Shown here piece by piece: positions 23,501-32,774 of a stretch of 64,000 bases of DNA. Location of the stretch: positions 69,469-133,468 of the forward strand of contig JBHYFN010000004.1 in assembly GCA_051859505.1 (NCBI GenBank), given 5' to 3'. Source of the stretch: JAFIEN01 sp051859505. GTDB lineage: Bacteria; Pseudomonadota; Alphaproteobacteria; Rhodobacterales; Rhodobacteraceae. Every line of letters starts with the position of its first letter. Position 1 is the stretch's first letter. Below the pieces are notes generated by a model. It was not told the DNA's origin. It saw nothing but the letters and a program-made list of their open reading frames with translations, and made no database searches. The position numbers and the translations under genes are program-made.

Positions 23501-26025
23501 GCCTCGCCATCGCCGGCCGCTTTGCCGCGCGCGAATTGCGCGGCGGCCTTCGCGGGTTTCGCATCTTCCTTGCCTGTCTGGCGCTTGGCGTGGCCGCCAT
23601 CGCGGCGGTCGGGCTGGTCAGGGCCTCGATCCAGGCCGGGCTTGAACGCGAGGGGGCGACCCTTCTGGGCGGCGATGCCCAGGCCGAATTCACCTATCGT
23701 TTCGCCCGCGAGGACGAGCTTTCCTGGATGGAAGGCATCGCCGAGACGGTCTCGGAGGTTGTGGATTTCCGCTCCATGGTCGTGGTGGGCGAAGGCGAGG
23801 CGGCCGAGCGCGGCCTGACACAGGTGCGCGCCGTCGATCAGGCCTATCCGCTGATCGGCGAGGTGCTGCTGGATCCGCCGATTCCGATCTCTCAGGCGCT
23901 TGCGGGGAACGATGACCTGCCCGGCGCGGTAATCGAGAGCCTTCTGGCCGACCGTCTGGGCCTTGTGCCGGGCGACAGCTTCCGGATGGGCGAACAGGAT
24001 TTCGTGCTGTCGGCCATCCTGCTGCGCTATCCCGACAATGCCGCGGGCGGCTTTGGTTTCGGCCCCCGCACCATCGTCCTGACCGAGGATCTGGCCGCTT
24101 CGGGGCTGATCGCCGAGGGCACGCTGTTTTCCACGCTCTACCGGATGCTTCTGCCGGCCGATGCCAATCTCGAGGCGCTGCAGGAAGAGGCCCGCGCGCT
24201 TTGGCGCGATACCGGGTTGCGCTGGCGCGACCGGCGCAACGGGGCCGGCGGGACCGAGAGGATCATCGGCAATCTGGGCTCGTTCCTCGTGCTGATCGGC
24301 CTGTCCGGCCTTGCGGTGGGCGGGATCGGCGTCTCGGCGGCGGTGCGGGCCTATCTGGCCGGCAAATCGGGGGTGATCGCCACTCTGCGCACGCTGGGTG
24401 CGACGCGGCGGACGATCTTTCTGACCTATTTCCTGCAGATCGGCGCGCTCACCATCCTTGGCATCTGCCTTGGTCTGGTGATCGGGACGGCGCTGCCCCT
24501 TGCCTTTGCGCCCCTGATCGAGGCGCGCCTGCCGCTGCCTGCGGCTTTCGGGATCTATCCCATGCCGCTGATCGAGGCGGCGCTTTACGGCATTCTTGCC
24601 GCGCTGATCTTTACCCTCTGGCCGCTGGCGCGGACCGAGGATATCCGCGCCGCCTCTTTGTTTCGCGATGCCTTTGCGGGGGGGCGGCTCTTGCCGCGCT
24701 GGCCCTGGGTCGGGGTGACGCTGGCGCTGGTGGCGCTTCTGATCGGGGCGGCCGTTCTGTTTTCCGGCGCGGTCGCGCTGACGCTGGGAACGGCAGGCGG
24801 GATCGCCGGGGCGCTGGCCCTGCTGGCCCTGTCGGCGGCCCTGGCGCGCTGGATCGCCGGGCGCGCGCGGCGGGGCGCAAGGGGGCGGCCCGCCCTGCGG
24901 CTTGCGCTGGGCTCCATCGGCGCGCGGGGGGGCGAGACGACGTCGGTGGTCCTCTCGCTCGGGCTGGGGCTGGCGGTGCTATCGTCCATCGGGCAGATCG
25001 ACGGCAACCTGCGCCGCGTGATCTCGGGCGATCTGCCGGAGATCGCGCCCAGTTACTTCTTCGTCGATATCCAGCCGGATCAACTCTCGGCCTTTACCGA
25101 GGGTCTGGCCGACGATCCGCAGGTGAGTGACGTCCAGACCGCGCCGATGCTGCGCGGCATCATCACCCGGATCAACGATCAGTCGGCCGAGGAATTCGCC
25201 AAGGGGCATTGGGTCGTGCGGGGCGACCGCGGCATCACCTATTCGCACGAGCCGCCCGAGGGCACCCGGATCACCGCCGGCGAATGGTGGCCCGCCGATT
25301 ACGACGGCCCCCCGCTGGTCAGTTTCTCGGCCTCGGAAGCCGAGGAGATCGGGCTCGAGGTCGGGCACCGGATCACTGTCAACATCCTCGGGCGCGATAT
25401 CGAGGCAACCGTCACCAGCCTGCGCGAGGTGAATTTCCAGACCGGCGGGATGGGTTTCGTCATGTCGATGAACCCTTCGGCGCTGGCCGGGGCGCCGCAT
25501 AGCCATATCGCCACCGTCTATGCCGAAGAGGCGGCCGAGGCGCGCCTCCTGCGCGAACTGGCCGGCGCCTTTCCCAATATCACCGCGATCCGGATCCGCG
25601 ATGTGGTGGATCAGGTCGCGACCGTCATCAGCGGCGTTTCGGCCGCCACCCGCTATGGCGCGGCGGCGACGCTTCTGACCGGCTTTCTGGTGCTGATCGG
25701 CGCGGCCGCTGCGGGCGAGAGGGCGCGGACCTATGAATCCGCCGTGCTCAAGACCCTGGGCGCGACGCGGGCGATGATCCTGTCCTCCTTCGCGCTGCGG
25801 TCGGCCCTTCTGGGTGCGGCGGCGGGGCTGGTGGCGCTGGCCGCCGGGGTTCTGGGCGGCTGGGCGGTGTCGGTCTTCGTGATGCAGGCGGATTTCGAGG
25901 TGAACTGGCCCTCGGCGGCCGGCGTGGTGCTGGGCGGGGTCGTCACGACGACCGCGGCCGGGCTGGCCTTCGCCCTGCGGCCACTGGCGGCCAAGCCCGC
26001 GCAGGTGCTGCGGGCGCGGGAATAG
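23497..26025 (+). CDS. FtsX-like ABC permease (YbbP type)
   Basis: 842-residue inner-membrane protein with an N-terminal TM (FRIFLACLALGVAAIAAVGLV), a large periplasmic domain, a first FtsX block (GSFLVLIGLSGLAVGGIGVSAAVRAYL through the YGILAALIFTLWPL helix), central TMs, a second periplasmic domain (about 500-690) and a last FtsX block ending KPAQVLRARE. Ten or so TMs match the YbbP layout. With the ATPase it forms an exporter-like machine facing tesA, suggesting handling of lipids or their breakdown products at the inner membrane. The substrate is unknown. Confidence 0.9.
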   Translation: MSLAIAGRFAARELRGGLRGFRIFLACLALGVAAIAAVGLVRASIQAGLEREGATLLGGDAQAEFTYRFAREDELSWMEGIAETVSEVVDFRSMVVVGEGEAAERGLTQVRAVDQAYPLIGEVLLDPPIPISQALAGNDDLPGAVIESLLADRLGLVPGDSFRMGEQDFVLSAILLRYPDNAAGGFGFGPRTIVLTEDLAASGLIAEGTLFSTLYRMLLPADANLEALQEEARALWRDTGLRWRDRRNGAGGTERIIGNLGSFLVLIGLSGLAVGGIGVSAAVRAYLAGKSGVIATLRTLGATRRTIFLTYFLQIGALTILGICLGLVIGTALPLAFAPLIEARLPLPAAFGIYPMPLIEAALYGILAALIFTLWPLARTEDIRAASLFRDAFAGGRLLPRWPWVGVTLALVALLIGAAVLFSGAVALTLGTAGGIAGALALLALSAALARWIAGRARRGARGRPALRLALGSIGARGGETTSVVLSLGLGLAVLSSIGQIDGNLRRVISGDLPEIAPSYFFVDIQPDQLSAFTEGLADDPQVSDVQTAPMLRGIITRINDQSAEEFAKGHWVVRGDRGITYSHEPPEGTRITAGEWWPADYDGPPLVSFSASEAEEIGLEVGHRITVNILGRDIEATVTSLREVNFQTGGMGFVMSMNPSALAGAPHSHIATVYAEEAAEARLLRELAGAFPNITAIRIRDVVDQVATVISGVSAATRYGAAATLLTGFLVLIGAAAAGERARTYESAVLKTLGATRAMILSSFALRSALLGAAAGLVALAAGVLGGWAVSVFVMQADFEVNWPSAAGVVLGGVVTTTAAGLAFALRPLAAKPAQVLRARE

Positions 26026-26072
26026 GGCGCGGGAACAGATCAAGGGGAGCGGGCGACCGCGGGAAGAGCAAC

Positions 26073-26120
26073 TTTAGAATCGTTCCAATCCTTGACTCGA
26101 CCCGGCCCCGATCGCATATC
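26073..26120 (+). promoter_or_regulatory. nfu promoter with an Irr-box-like palindrome
   Basis: TTGACT (26092-26097), a 17-nt spacer and CATATC (26115-26120) form a good promoter. Just upstream is TTTAGAATCGTTCCAAT (26073-26089), an imperfect palindrome that resembles, from memory, the iron-control (Irr) box of alphaproteobacteria with arms TTTAGAA/TTCTAAA. The right arm has two mismatches. Confidence 0.45.
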
Positions 26121-26146
26121 TGGGATCAGAGACGAAAGGTCCTCGC

Positions 26147-26713
26147 ATGTTCATCCAGACAGAATCGACGCCGAACCCCGCCACGCTCAAATTCCTGCCC
26201 GGTCAGACCGTGCTCGAGACGGGAACGGCGGATTTCCCCTCGGCCGATGCTGCCGCGCCCTCGCCGCTGGCCCGTCGGATCTTTGCCGTCAGCGGTGTGA
26301 CCGGGGTGTTCTTCGGGTCGGATTTCGTGACGGTGACGAAATCCGATGACATCGCCTGGGATCACATCAAGCCCGCGATCCTTGGGGCGGTGATGGAGCA
26401 TTTCCAGTCCGGCCTGCCGGTGATCGAAGGCGCGGGCACGGCCGGCGCCGGTGGTCATGCCGAACATTCGGGCGAGGATGCGCCCATCGTGGCCCAGATC
26501 AAGGAGCTGCTGGACACGCGGGTCCGCCCGGCTGTGGCGCAGGATGGGGGCGACATCACCTTTCAGGGCTTTGACCGGGGCATCGTCTATCTGCACATGC
26601 AGGGGGCCTGCGCGGGCTGCCCCTCCTCGACCCTGACGCTGAAGATGGGGATCGAGAACCTGTTGCGCCACTATATCCCCGAGGTCATCGAGGTCCGCCC
26701 CGTCGCTGCCTGA
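26147..26713 (+). CDS. Nfu-type Fe-S cluster scaffold/carrier
   Basis: 188 residues. The N-terminal Nfu_N domain (MFIQTESTPNPATLKFLPG to about residue 90) is joined by an acidic linker to the C-terminal NifU-like domain (about 105-185) with GGDITFQGF and the cluster-binding CAGCPSS. It delivers 4Fe-4S clusters to target enzymes in the cytoplasm. It has its own promoter with a possible iron-responsive site and is followed 16 nt later by tsaB. Confidence 0.95.
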   Translation: MFIQTESTPNPATLKFLPGQTVLETGTADFPSADAAAPSPLARRIFAVSGVTGVFFGSDFVTVTKSDDIAWDHIKPAILGAVMEHFQSGLPVIEGAGTAGAGGHAEHSGEDAPIVAQIKELLDTRVRPAVAQDGGDITFQGFDRGIVYLHMQGACAGCPSSTLTLKMGIENLLRHYIPEVIEVRPVAA

Positions 26714-26729
26714 GCCGGACCGCCGGGCG

Positions 26730-27335
26730 ATGAGCCTTGTCCTTGCCTTCGACACATCGGCCGCGCATTGCGCGGCCGCGCTGCTTTGCCCCGGCCGCCC
26801 CCCGATCCTGCGGGTCGAAGAGATGGCACGGGGTCAGGCCGAACGGCTTGTCCCCCTGCTCGACGCCCTGCTTGAAGAGGCGGGCGTCGCGTGGCGCGAT
26901 CTGACGGTGATCGGCGTGGGCACGGGGCCGGGGAATTTCACCGGCGTGCGGATTTCCGTTGCAACCGCGCGCGGCATGGCGCTGGGCCTTGGCATCCCGG
27001 CAATCGGCGTGACAACTTTCGAGGCCCTGGCCGAAGGCCATCCGCGCCCCGTGACGATCCGGCTGCCCGCGCCGCGGGGTCAGGTCTATTGCCAGGATTT
27101 CGATGCGCAAGGCCCCGGACAGCCCGGCCTTGAAGCGCGCACGGACGGCCCCGGGGCCGCGACGCCTCCGGATGCGGGCGCGCTTGTGCTGGGCATCGCG
27201 CAGGTCGCGGCCGCACGGAGCGCGGCACGGAGCGCAACGGACCAGCCCCGCCCGGCCCCCCTTTACCTGCGCGCCGCGGATGCCGCGCCGTCGCGTGATG
27301 CCGCGCCGCGGATCCTTCCCGACAGCCCCCCATGA
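26730..27335 (+). CDS. tsaB: tRNA threonylcarbamoyladenosine biosynthesis protein TsaB
   Basis: 201 residues of the ASKHA fold. The start LVLAFDTSAAHCAAALL and the segment GVGTGPGNFTGVRISVATARGMALGL are diagnostic. TsaB dimerises with TsaD and supports t6A37 formation on ANN-decoding tRNAs. The C-terminal third is Arg/Pro/Ala-rich and short. The stop overlaps rimI (ATGA), the usual tsaB-rimI pairing. Confidence 0.93.
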   Translation: MSLVLAFDTSAAHCAAALLCPGRPPILRVEEMARGQAERLVPLLDALLEEAGVAWRDLTVIGVGTGPGNFTGVRISVATARGMALGLGIPAIGVTTFEALAEGHPRPVTIRLPAPRGQVYCQDFDAQGPGQPGLEARTDGPGAATPPDAGALVLGIAQVAAARSAARSATDQPRPAPLYLRAADAAPSRDAAPRILPDSPP

Positions 27336-27754
27336 CGCCCCCCATGACGCCCGAGGCGCTTGCCGCGCTGCATGCGCGCGCCAATACCGTTGATCGTGCC
27401 TGGAGCGGCGCGGAATTCGCTTCCCTTCTGGCGCGGCCCGGCGCCGTTCTTCTGGGCAGCGGGCAGGGCTTTCTGCTGGGCCAGATCCTTGCCGGAGAGG
27501 GCGAGGTGCTGACCCTTGCCACCGATCCCGCCCACCGCCGCCGCGGCATCGCAAGGGGCCTTCTGGCCCGGTTCGAGGATCAGGCCCGGCAGGGTGGGGC
27601 GGACGCGATCTTCCTCGAGGTGGCCGAGGACAATGCCCCCGCCGCCGCGCTTTATGCGGCTGCGGGCTACCTCGTGGCAGGGCGCAGGCCCGGCTATTAT
27701 CCCCGCAACTCGGGCAGGGCCGTGGCGGCGCTCGTCCTGCGAAAGCCTCTCTGA
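27332..27754 (+). CDS. rimI: Ribosomal-protein-alanine N-acetyltransferase, GNAT family
   Basis: 140 residues. The acetyl-CoA loop reads VLTLATDPAHRRRGIARGLLARF (motif R/Q-x2-G-x-G/A), followed by FLEVAEDNAPAAALYAAAGYLVAGRRPGYYP, typical of RimI. RimI acetylates the N-terminal alanine of S18. The context beside tsaB supports the assignment; other GNAT substrates cannot be excluded. Confidence 0.87.
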   Translation: MTPPMTPEALAALHARANTVDRAWSGAEFASLLARPGAVLLGSGQGFLLGQILAGEGEVLTLATDPAHRRRGIARGLLARFEDQARQGGADAIFLEVAEDNAPAAALYAAAGYLVAGRRPGYYPRNSGRAVAALVLRKPL

Positions 27755-27826
27755 CAGGCAGTCGGGCCCTGTCGCAATCAGCATCCGCCTTCCCCTGCGG
27801 CAAGCCGCGCCAGCGCGAAAAAGCTG

Positions 27827-27856
27827 TTGACCCTTCCCACGCGGCACTGCCTTATT
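27827..27856 (+). promoter_or_regulatory. Promoter of the nucleoside transporter operon
   Basis: TTGACC (27827-27832), an 18-nt spacer and CTTATT (27851-27856). The leader of about 80 nt contains CCCCGG-CGCTGCGT-CCGGGG. I do not see the conserved core of a purine riboswitch. Confidence 0.5.
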
Positions 27857-27943
27857 CCGCAATGACCCACCCCGGCGCTGCGTCCGGGGCGGCTCGAGAC
27901 GGGGGCGCAAAACCGCCCTCCAACCAAGACCTGGGAGACAATC

Positions 27944-28939
27944 ATGACCCTGACGAAACACTTTCTGGGGGCAAGCGCTGCCCTGGCCCTGAGCGCCGGT
28001 GCTGCCCTCGCCGATCCGGCGCTGATCTTTGATCTTGGCGGCAAGTTCGACAAATCCTTCAACGAATCCGCCTTCAACGGCGCGACCCGCTGGGCCGAGG
28101 AAACCGGCGGCAGCTTCGCCGAATTCGAGATCCAGTCCGACGCCCAGCGCGAACAGGCCATCCGCCAGTTCGCCGAGATGGGCTACAACCCCATCGTCAT
28201 GGCCGGTTTCTCATGGGCGACGCCGCTGGAAGACGTCTCGCAGGATTATCCCGACATCAACTTCGCCATCATCGACATGGTCGTGGATCAGCCCAATGTG
28301 CGCTCGATCGTGTTCAACGAACATGAAGGGTCGTATCTGGTCGGCATGCTGGCGGCGATGGCGTCGGAAACCGGCACCGTCGGCTTTGTCGGCGGGATGG
28401 ATATTCCGCTGATCCGCAAGTTCGGCTGCGGCTATGCCCAGGGCGTCATGGCCGTCAATCCCGACGCGACCGTCGTTGCCAACATGACCGGCACCACCCC
28501 GGCCGCCTGGAACGACCCGGTCAAGGGATCCGAGCTGACGCTGGCCCAGATCAGCCAGGGCGCCGATGTCGTCTATGCCGCGGCCGGCGGCACCGGCGTG
28601 GGCGTGCTGCAGACGGCGGCCGACCAGGGCATCCTGTCGATCGGCGTGGATGCCAACCAGAACTACCTCCACCCCGGTCAGGTGCTGACCTCGATGCTCA
28701 AGCGCGTCGACAATGCCGTCTACGAAAGTTTCATGGCGGGTGAGGATCTCGAGACCGGGTTCAACGTCATGGGCGTCGGCAATGGCGGCGTCGGCTATGC
28801 GCTGGACGAGTACAATGCCGAGCTGATCACCGCCGAGATGCAGGAAGCCGTGGATGCGGCGGCGGCGGCCATCGCCTCGGGCGAGCTTGCGGTGCATGAC
28901 TACATGAGCGACGAATCCTGCCCCGTCATGACGTTCTGA
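27944..28939 (+). CDS. BMP-family nucleoside-binding protein, copy 1
   Basis: 331 residues with a signal peptide (FLGASAALALSAGAALA). The BMP/PnrA fold follows: LIFDLGGKFDKSFNESAFNG, VGFVGGMDIPLIRKFGCGYAQG, GADVVYAAAGGTGVGVLQ and a YMSDESCPV end with a possible disulfide. BMP proteins bind purine and other nucleosides in the periplasm. The SD is GGGAGA. It heads the operon of transporter genes that ends in PNP. Confidence 0.93.
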   Translation: MTLTKHFLGASAALALSAGAALADPALIFDLGGKFDKSFNESAFNGATRWAEETGGSFAEFEIQSDAQREQAIRQFAEMGYNPIVMAGFSWATPLEDVSQDYPDINFAIIDMVVDQPNVRSIVFNEHEGSYLVGMLAAMASETGTVGFVGGMDIPLIRKFGCGYAQGVMAVNPDATVVANMTGTTPAAWNDPVKGSELTLAQISQGADVVYAAAGGTGVGVLQTAADQGILSIGVDANQNYLHPGQVLTSMLKRVDNAVYESFMAGEDLETGFNVMGVGNGGVGYALDEYNAELITAEMQEAVDAAAAAIASGELAVHDYMSDESCPVMTF

Positions 28940-28962
28940 AGCGTCGCAGCCAGACCGATACC

Positions 28963-28989
28963 GGACCGCGCCTCGATGGGGCGCGGTCC
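28963..28989 (+). terminator. Hairpin between the two BMP genes
   Basis: A perfect 10-bp stem (GGACCGCGCC, 7-nt loop, GGCGCGGTCC) lies 23 nt after copy 1. No T-run follows, so partial termination or 3'-end protection of the copy 1 mRNA is likely. That would give more of the first binding protein than of the downstream products. Confidence 0.6.
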
Positions 28990-29043
28990 CTTCATAACAG
29001 TCCGAACAGCCCGTCCATCCGCAGCGTTCAAGGAGTGACCGTA

Positions 29044-30039
29044 ATGACCCTGTTGCATCGGCTGACAGCCTCTTCCGCCGTGATCGGCCTTTCCGCATCC
29101 CTGGCCCTTGCCGAACCTGCCGTGATCTATGACGTCGCGGGCAAGTTCGACAAATCCTTCAGCGAGAATGTCTGGGACGGGGCGCTGCGCTGGTCAGAGG
29201 AGAACGGCACCAGCTTCGCCGAATTCGAGCTGCAGTCCGATGCCCAGCGCACCCAGGCGATCCGCAATTTCGCCGAAGCCGGTCATTCGCCCATCATCAT
29301 GGCGGGTTTCCAGTTCGCGATGGACCTGGCCGCGGCCGCGCCCGATTATCCCGATACGAAATTCGTCATCATCGACGCGGTGGTGGACGAACCCAACGTC
29401 CGCTCGGTCGTCTTCACCGAACATGAGGGCACCTATCTGGCCGGCATGATCGCCGCGATGACCAGCGAAAGCGGCACCATCGGCTTCGTCGGCGGGATGG
29501 ATATTCCGCTGATCCGCCGTTTCGGCTGCGGCTATGTGCAGGGCGCGCTCTCGGCCGATCCCGATGTGACCGTGATCACCAACATGATCGGCACCTCGCC
29601 CTCGGCCTGGGCCGATCCGGTGACGGCCGGCGAGCTGACCCGGGCACAGGTCGCGCAGGGGGTGGACGTGGTCTATGCCGCCGCCGGTGGCAGCGGGCTG
29701 GGCGTGCATCAGGCCGCCGCGGACAGCGGGATCCTGTCGATCGGGGGGGATACCAACCAGAACTACCTGCATCCCGGCACGATGCTGACCTCGATGCTCA
29801 AGCGGATCGACAATGCCGTCTTCGACGCGCTGAGCGAGGGCGATGACATGGCGACAGGCGTCATGGTCATGGGGCTGGCCAATGGCGGGCTGGGCTATGC
29901 GCTTGACGAATTCAACGCCGAATTCCTGACCGACGAGATGGTCGCCGCCGTCGATGCCGCGGCAGAGGCGATCTCGACCGGGGCGCTGCCGGTGCATGAC
30001 TACATGAGCGACGAATCCTGCCCCGTGCATACGTTCTGA
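29044..30039 (+). CDS. BMP-family nucleoside-binding protein, copy 2
   Basis: 331 residues, the same length as copy 1 and closely similar throughout (KFDKSFSENVWDGALRW, GFVGGMDIPLIRRFGCGYVQG, VHDYMSDESCPVHTF). ATG 29044 is chosen because AAGGAG ends eight bases before it; GTG 29035 lies inside that SD. The signal peptide is LTASSAVIGLSASLALA. The tandem duplicate may widen ligand range or raise dose. It is followed by the ATPase and two permeases. Confidence 0.93.
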   Translation: MTLLHRLTASSAVIGLSASLALAEPAVIYDVAGKFDKSFSENVWDGALRWSEENGTSFAEFELQSDAQRTQAIRNFAEAGHSPIIMAGFQFAMDLAAAAPDYPDTKFVIIDAVVDEPNVRSVVFTEHEGTYLAGMIAAMTSESGTIGFVGGMDIPLIRRFGCGYVQGALSADPDVTVITNMIGTSPSAWADPVTAGELTRAQVAQGVDVVYAAAGGSGLGVHQAAADSGILSIGGDTNQNYLHPGTMLTSMLKRIDNAVFDALSEGDDMATGVMVMGLANGGLGYALDEFNAEFLTDEMVAAVDAAAEAISTGALPVHDYMSDESCPVHTF

Positions 30040-30115
30040 CGGGTCACGGCAAGACGAAAGAAAGAAAAGGGCGGGGCGCGCGCAAGACGGCCCCGCCCGG
30101 CCATCGGGGGGTGGG

Positions 30116-31648
30116 ATGACGGTACCAGCGATCGAGTTGCGCGGCATATCCAAGGCCTTTGGCCCGGTTAAGGCCAACAGGGATATCTCGATCCGGGTGA
30201 TGCCGGGCACGATCCACGGCATCATCGGCGAGAATGGCGCCGGCAAATCCACGCTGATGAGCATCCTCTACGGCTTTTACAAGGCCGACAGCGGAGAGAT
30301 CCTGATCAACGGCCAACAGACCCAGATCCCCGACAGCCAGCACGCCATCGCCGCCGGAATCGGCATGGTGTTCCAGCATTTCAAGCTGGTCGAGAATTTC
30401 ACCGTGCTGGAGAATGTCATTCTGGGGGTCGAGGAGGGCGCCCTCTTGCGGCCCAGCCTTGCCAAGGCGCGCACCCAGCTGTCCGAGCTTGCTGCCGAAT
30501 ACGGCCTCAACGTCAATCCCGATGCCGTGGTCGAAGAGATCGGCGTCGGCATGCAGCAGCGGGTCGAGATCCTCAAGGCGCTGTATCGCAAGGCCGATAT
30601 CCTGATCCTGGACGAGCCGACCGGCGTGCTGACCCCCTCGGAGGCGGATCAGCTTTTCCGCATCCTCGGGCGGCTCAAGGAAGAGGGCAAGACGATCATC
30701 CTCATCACCCACAAGCTGCGCGAGATCATGGAGATCACCGACACGGTCAGCGTGATGCGCCGGGGCGAGATGACGGCCACCCTGCGCACCTCCGAGACCT
30801 CGCCGCAGCAGCTTGCCGAGTTGATGGTGGGGCGCAAGGTGCTGTTGCAGGTGGAAAAGACCCACGCCACCCCGGGGCGCAGCGTGCTCGAGGTCGAGAA
30901 CCTGCAGGTCACCGACGAAAAGGGGGTGGATCGCTTGCGCGGCATCTCGTTCGAGGTGCGTGCGGGCGAGATTCTGGGGATTGCGGGTGTGGCCGGCAAC
31001 GGGCAGTCCGAGCTTCTCGAGGTGCTGGGCGGCTATCGGGCCGCGACCGGCACCGTGCGGCTGAACGGGCGCGAGATCGACCTCTCCGGGCGCCAGTCCG
31101 ACGGCCAGACACGGCGGGCCGAGGGCATCGCCCATGTGCCCGAAGACCGGCAGCACGAAGGCCTGATCATGGATTTCATGGCCTGGGAAAACACCGCCTT
31201 CGGCTATCACAACGATCCGAAATACCAGAAATCCCGCCTGCTGATGGACAATGCCGCCATCCGCGCCGATACCGCCGCCAAGATGGAGCGTTTCGACGTG
31301 CGCCCGCCCAATCCGATGCTGACCGCCCGGAATTTCTCTGGCGGCAACCAGCAGAAGATCGTCGTCGCCCGCGAGATCGAGCGCGATCCCGACCTTCTTC
31401 TGGTGGGTCAACCCACGCGGGGCGTGGATATCGGCGCGATCGAATTCATCCACAACCAGATCATCGCGCTGCGCGACAAGGGCAAGGCCATCCTGCTGGT
31501 CAGCGTCGAGCTGGACGAGATCATGAGCCTGTCGGACCGGATCGCCGTCATGTTCGACGGCCGCATCATGGGAACGCGGCTGCCGGGGGAAACGGATGCG
31601 CAGGAACTGGGCCTGTTGATGGCCGGTATCAACGGAAAGGCGGCCTAG
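30116..31648 (+). CDS. Nucleoside ABC transporter ATPase, tandem domains
   Basis: 510-residue fusion of two ABC domains, as in RbsA/YufO. The first domain has Walker A GENGAGKST, Q-loop VFQHFKLVENFTVLENV and Walker B DILILDEPTGVLTP. The second starts near residue 260 with GIAGVAGNGQSELLEVL (degenerate Walker A), then NFSGGNQQKIVVAREIERDPDLLLVGQPTRGVD. This asymmetry is usual in the family. ATG 30116 has a GGGGGGTGGG SD. The next gene begins directly after the stop. Confidence 0.94.
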   Translation: MTVPAIELRGISKAFGPVKANRDISIRVMPGTIHGIIGENGAGKSTLMSILYGFYKADSGEILINGQQTQIPDSQHAIAAGIGMVFQHFKLVENFTVLENVILGVEEGALLRPSLAKARTQLSELAAEYGLNVNPDAVVEEIGVGMQQRVEILKALYRKADILILDEPTGVLTPSEADQLFRILGRLKEEGKTIILITHKLREIMEITDTVSVMRRGEMTATLRTSETSPQQLAELMVGRKVLLQVEKTHATPGRSVLEVENLQVTDEKGVDRLRGISFEVRAGEILGIAGVAGNGQSELLEVLGGYRAATGTVRLNGREIDLSGRQSDGQTRRAEGIAHVPEDRQHEGLIMDFMAWENTAFGYHNDPKYQKSRLLMDNAAIRADTAAKMERFDVRPPNPMLTARNFSGGNQQKIVVAREIERDPDLLLVGQPTRGVDIGAIEFIHNQIIALRDKGKAILLVSVELDEIMSLSDRIAVMFDGRIMGTRLPGETDAQELGLLMAGINGKAA

Positions 31649-32770
31649 ATGGACAAGATGCCACGCTGGGCCGATGTGATCCTGATCCCGCTGGTCAGCC
31701 TGATCCTTGCGGCGATCATCTCGGGCCTTGTCATCCTTGCCATCGGCGAGGATCCGATCCGGGCCCTCGGGATCATGATCAAGGGGTCGATGGGATCGAC
31801 CTATGGCTGGGGCTATACGCTGTATTATGCGACCAATTTCATCTTCACCGGTCTTGCGGTCTCGGTGGCCTTTCATGCCCGGCTGTTCAACATCGGAGGC
31901 GAGGGGCAGGCCACACTCGGCGGGCTTGGGGTGGCGCTGGCCTGCCTCTATCTGCCCTGGCCGCACTGGACGCTCGCCCTGCTGGGCGCGGGCATCGGGG
32001 CGGCGCTTTTCGGCATGGCCTGGGCGGCGGTGCCCGCCTATCTGCAGGCGCGGCGCGGCAGCCATATCGTGATCACCACGATCATGTTCAACTTCATCGC
32101 CGCAGCCCTGCTCAACTACCTCCTGGTCAACACGCTCAAGCCCAGGGGCAGCATGGAACCCGCCACGGCGAAGTTCCCCGCGACGACCAGCCTGCCCAAT
32201 TTTCACGAGATGCTCGGGCTGATCGGGATACCCTTCTCGCACAGGGCGCCGGCGAATGTGAGCTTCCTCGTGGCGCTTCTGGCCTGTCTGGGGGTCTGGC
32301 TGCTGATCTGGCGCACCCGGCTGGGCTATGAGATCCGCGCCTTCGGCCATTCCGAACAGGCGGCGCGCTATGCGGGCATCGGGTCGTTCCGGATCATCAT
32401 GATCACGATGGCGATTTCGGGCGGGCTTGCGGGCATGATGGCGCTGAACAATGTGATGGGCTCGGCCGAAAGGCTGGTCCTTAACGCGGTCGAGGGGGCG
32501 GGCTTCATCGGGATCGCCGTGGCGCTGATGGGGCGGTCGCATCCGGTGGGCGTGATCCTTGCCGCGATCCTGTTCGGCGCCCTTTATCAGGGCGGCGCGA
32601 GCCTTGCCTTCCAGACCTCGATCCCGGTGCAGCTGCTTCTGGTCATTCAGGCGCTGGTGATCCTCTTTACCGGCGCGCTGGACAATATGGTCAGGATGCC
32701 GTTCGAACGCCTGTTCTTTGCGCTGCGCCGGCGCAAGATTGACGCCACAACCCCGAAACCGGCGGAGTAG
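31649..32770 (+). CDS. Nucleoside ABC transporter permease 1
   Basis: 373-residue inner-membrane protein of the BPD_transp_2 (RbsC-like) family. Eight or more hydrophobic segments; family loops are RLFNIGGEGQATLGGLG, RRGSHIVITTIMFNFIAAALLNYLLVN, RAFGHSEQAARYAGI and GFIGIAVALMGRSHPVGVILAAILFGAL. It forms the heterodimeric channel with the next permease. No intergenic base separates it from the ATPase gene. Confidence 0.93.
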   Translation: MDKMPRWADVILIPLVSLILAAIISGLVILAIGEDPIRALGIMIKGSMGSTYGWGYTLYYATNFIFTGLAVSVAFHARLFNIGGEGQATLGGLGVALACLYLPWPHWTLALLGAGIGAALFGMAWAAVPAYLQARRGSHIVITTIMFNFIAAALLNYLLVNTLKPRGSMEPATAKFPATTSLPNFHEMLGLIGIPFSHRAPANVSFLVALLACLGVWLLIWRTRLGYEIRAFGHSEQAARYAGIGSFRIIMITMAISGGLAGMMALNNVMGSAERLVLNAVEGAGFIGIAVALMGRSHPVGVILAAILFGALYQGGASLAFQTSIPVQLLLVIQALVILFTGALDNMVRMPFERLFFALRRRKIDATTPKPAE

Positions 32771-32774
32771 GATC

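Noticed and set aside
27862..27943. Purine riboswitch in the leader of the nucleoside transporter operon
   Set aside because: The leader has one GC hairpin but none of the conserved core bases or the three-way junction of the purine aptamer that I could place.
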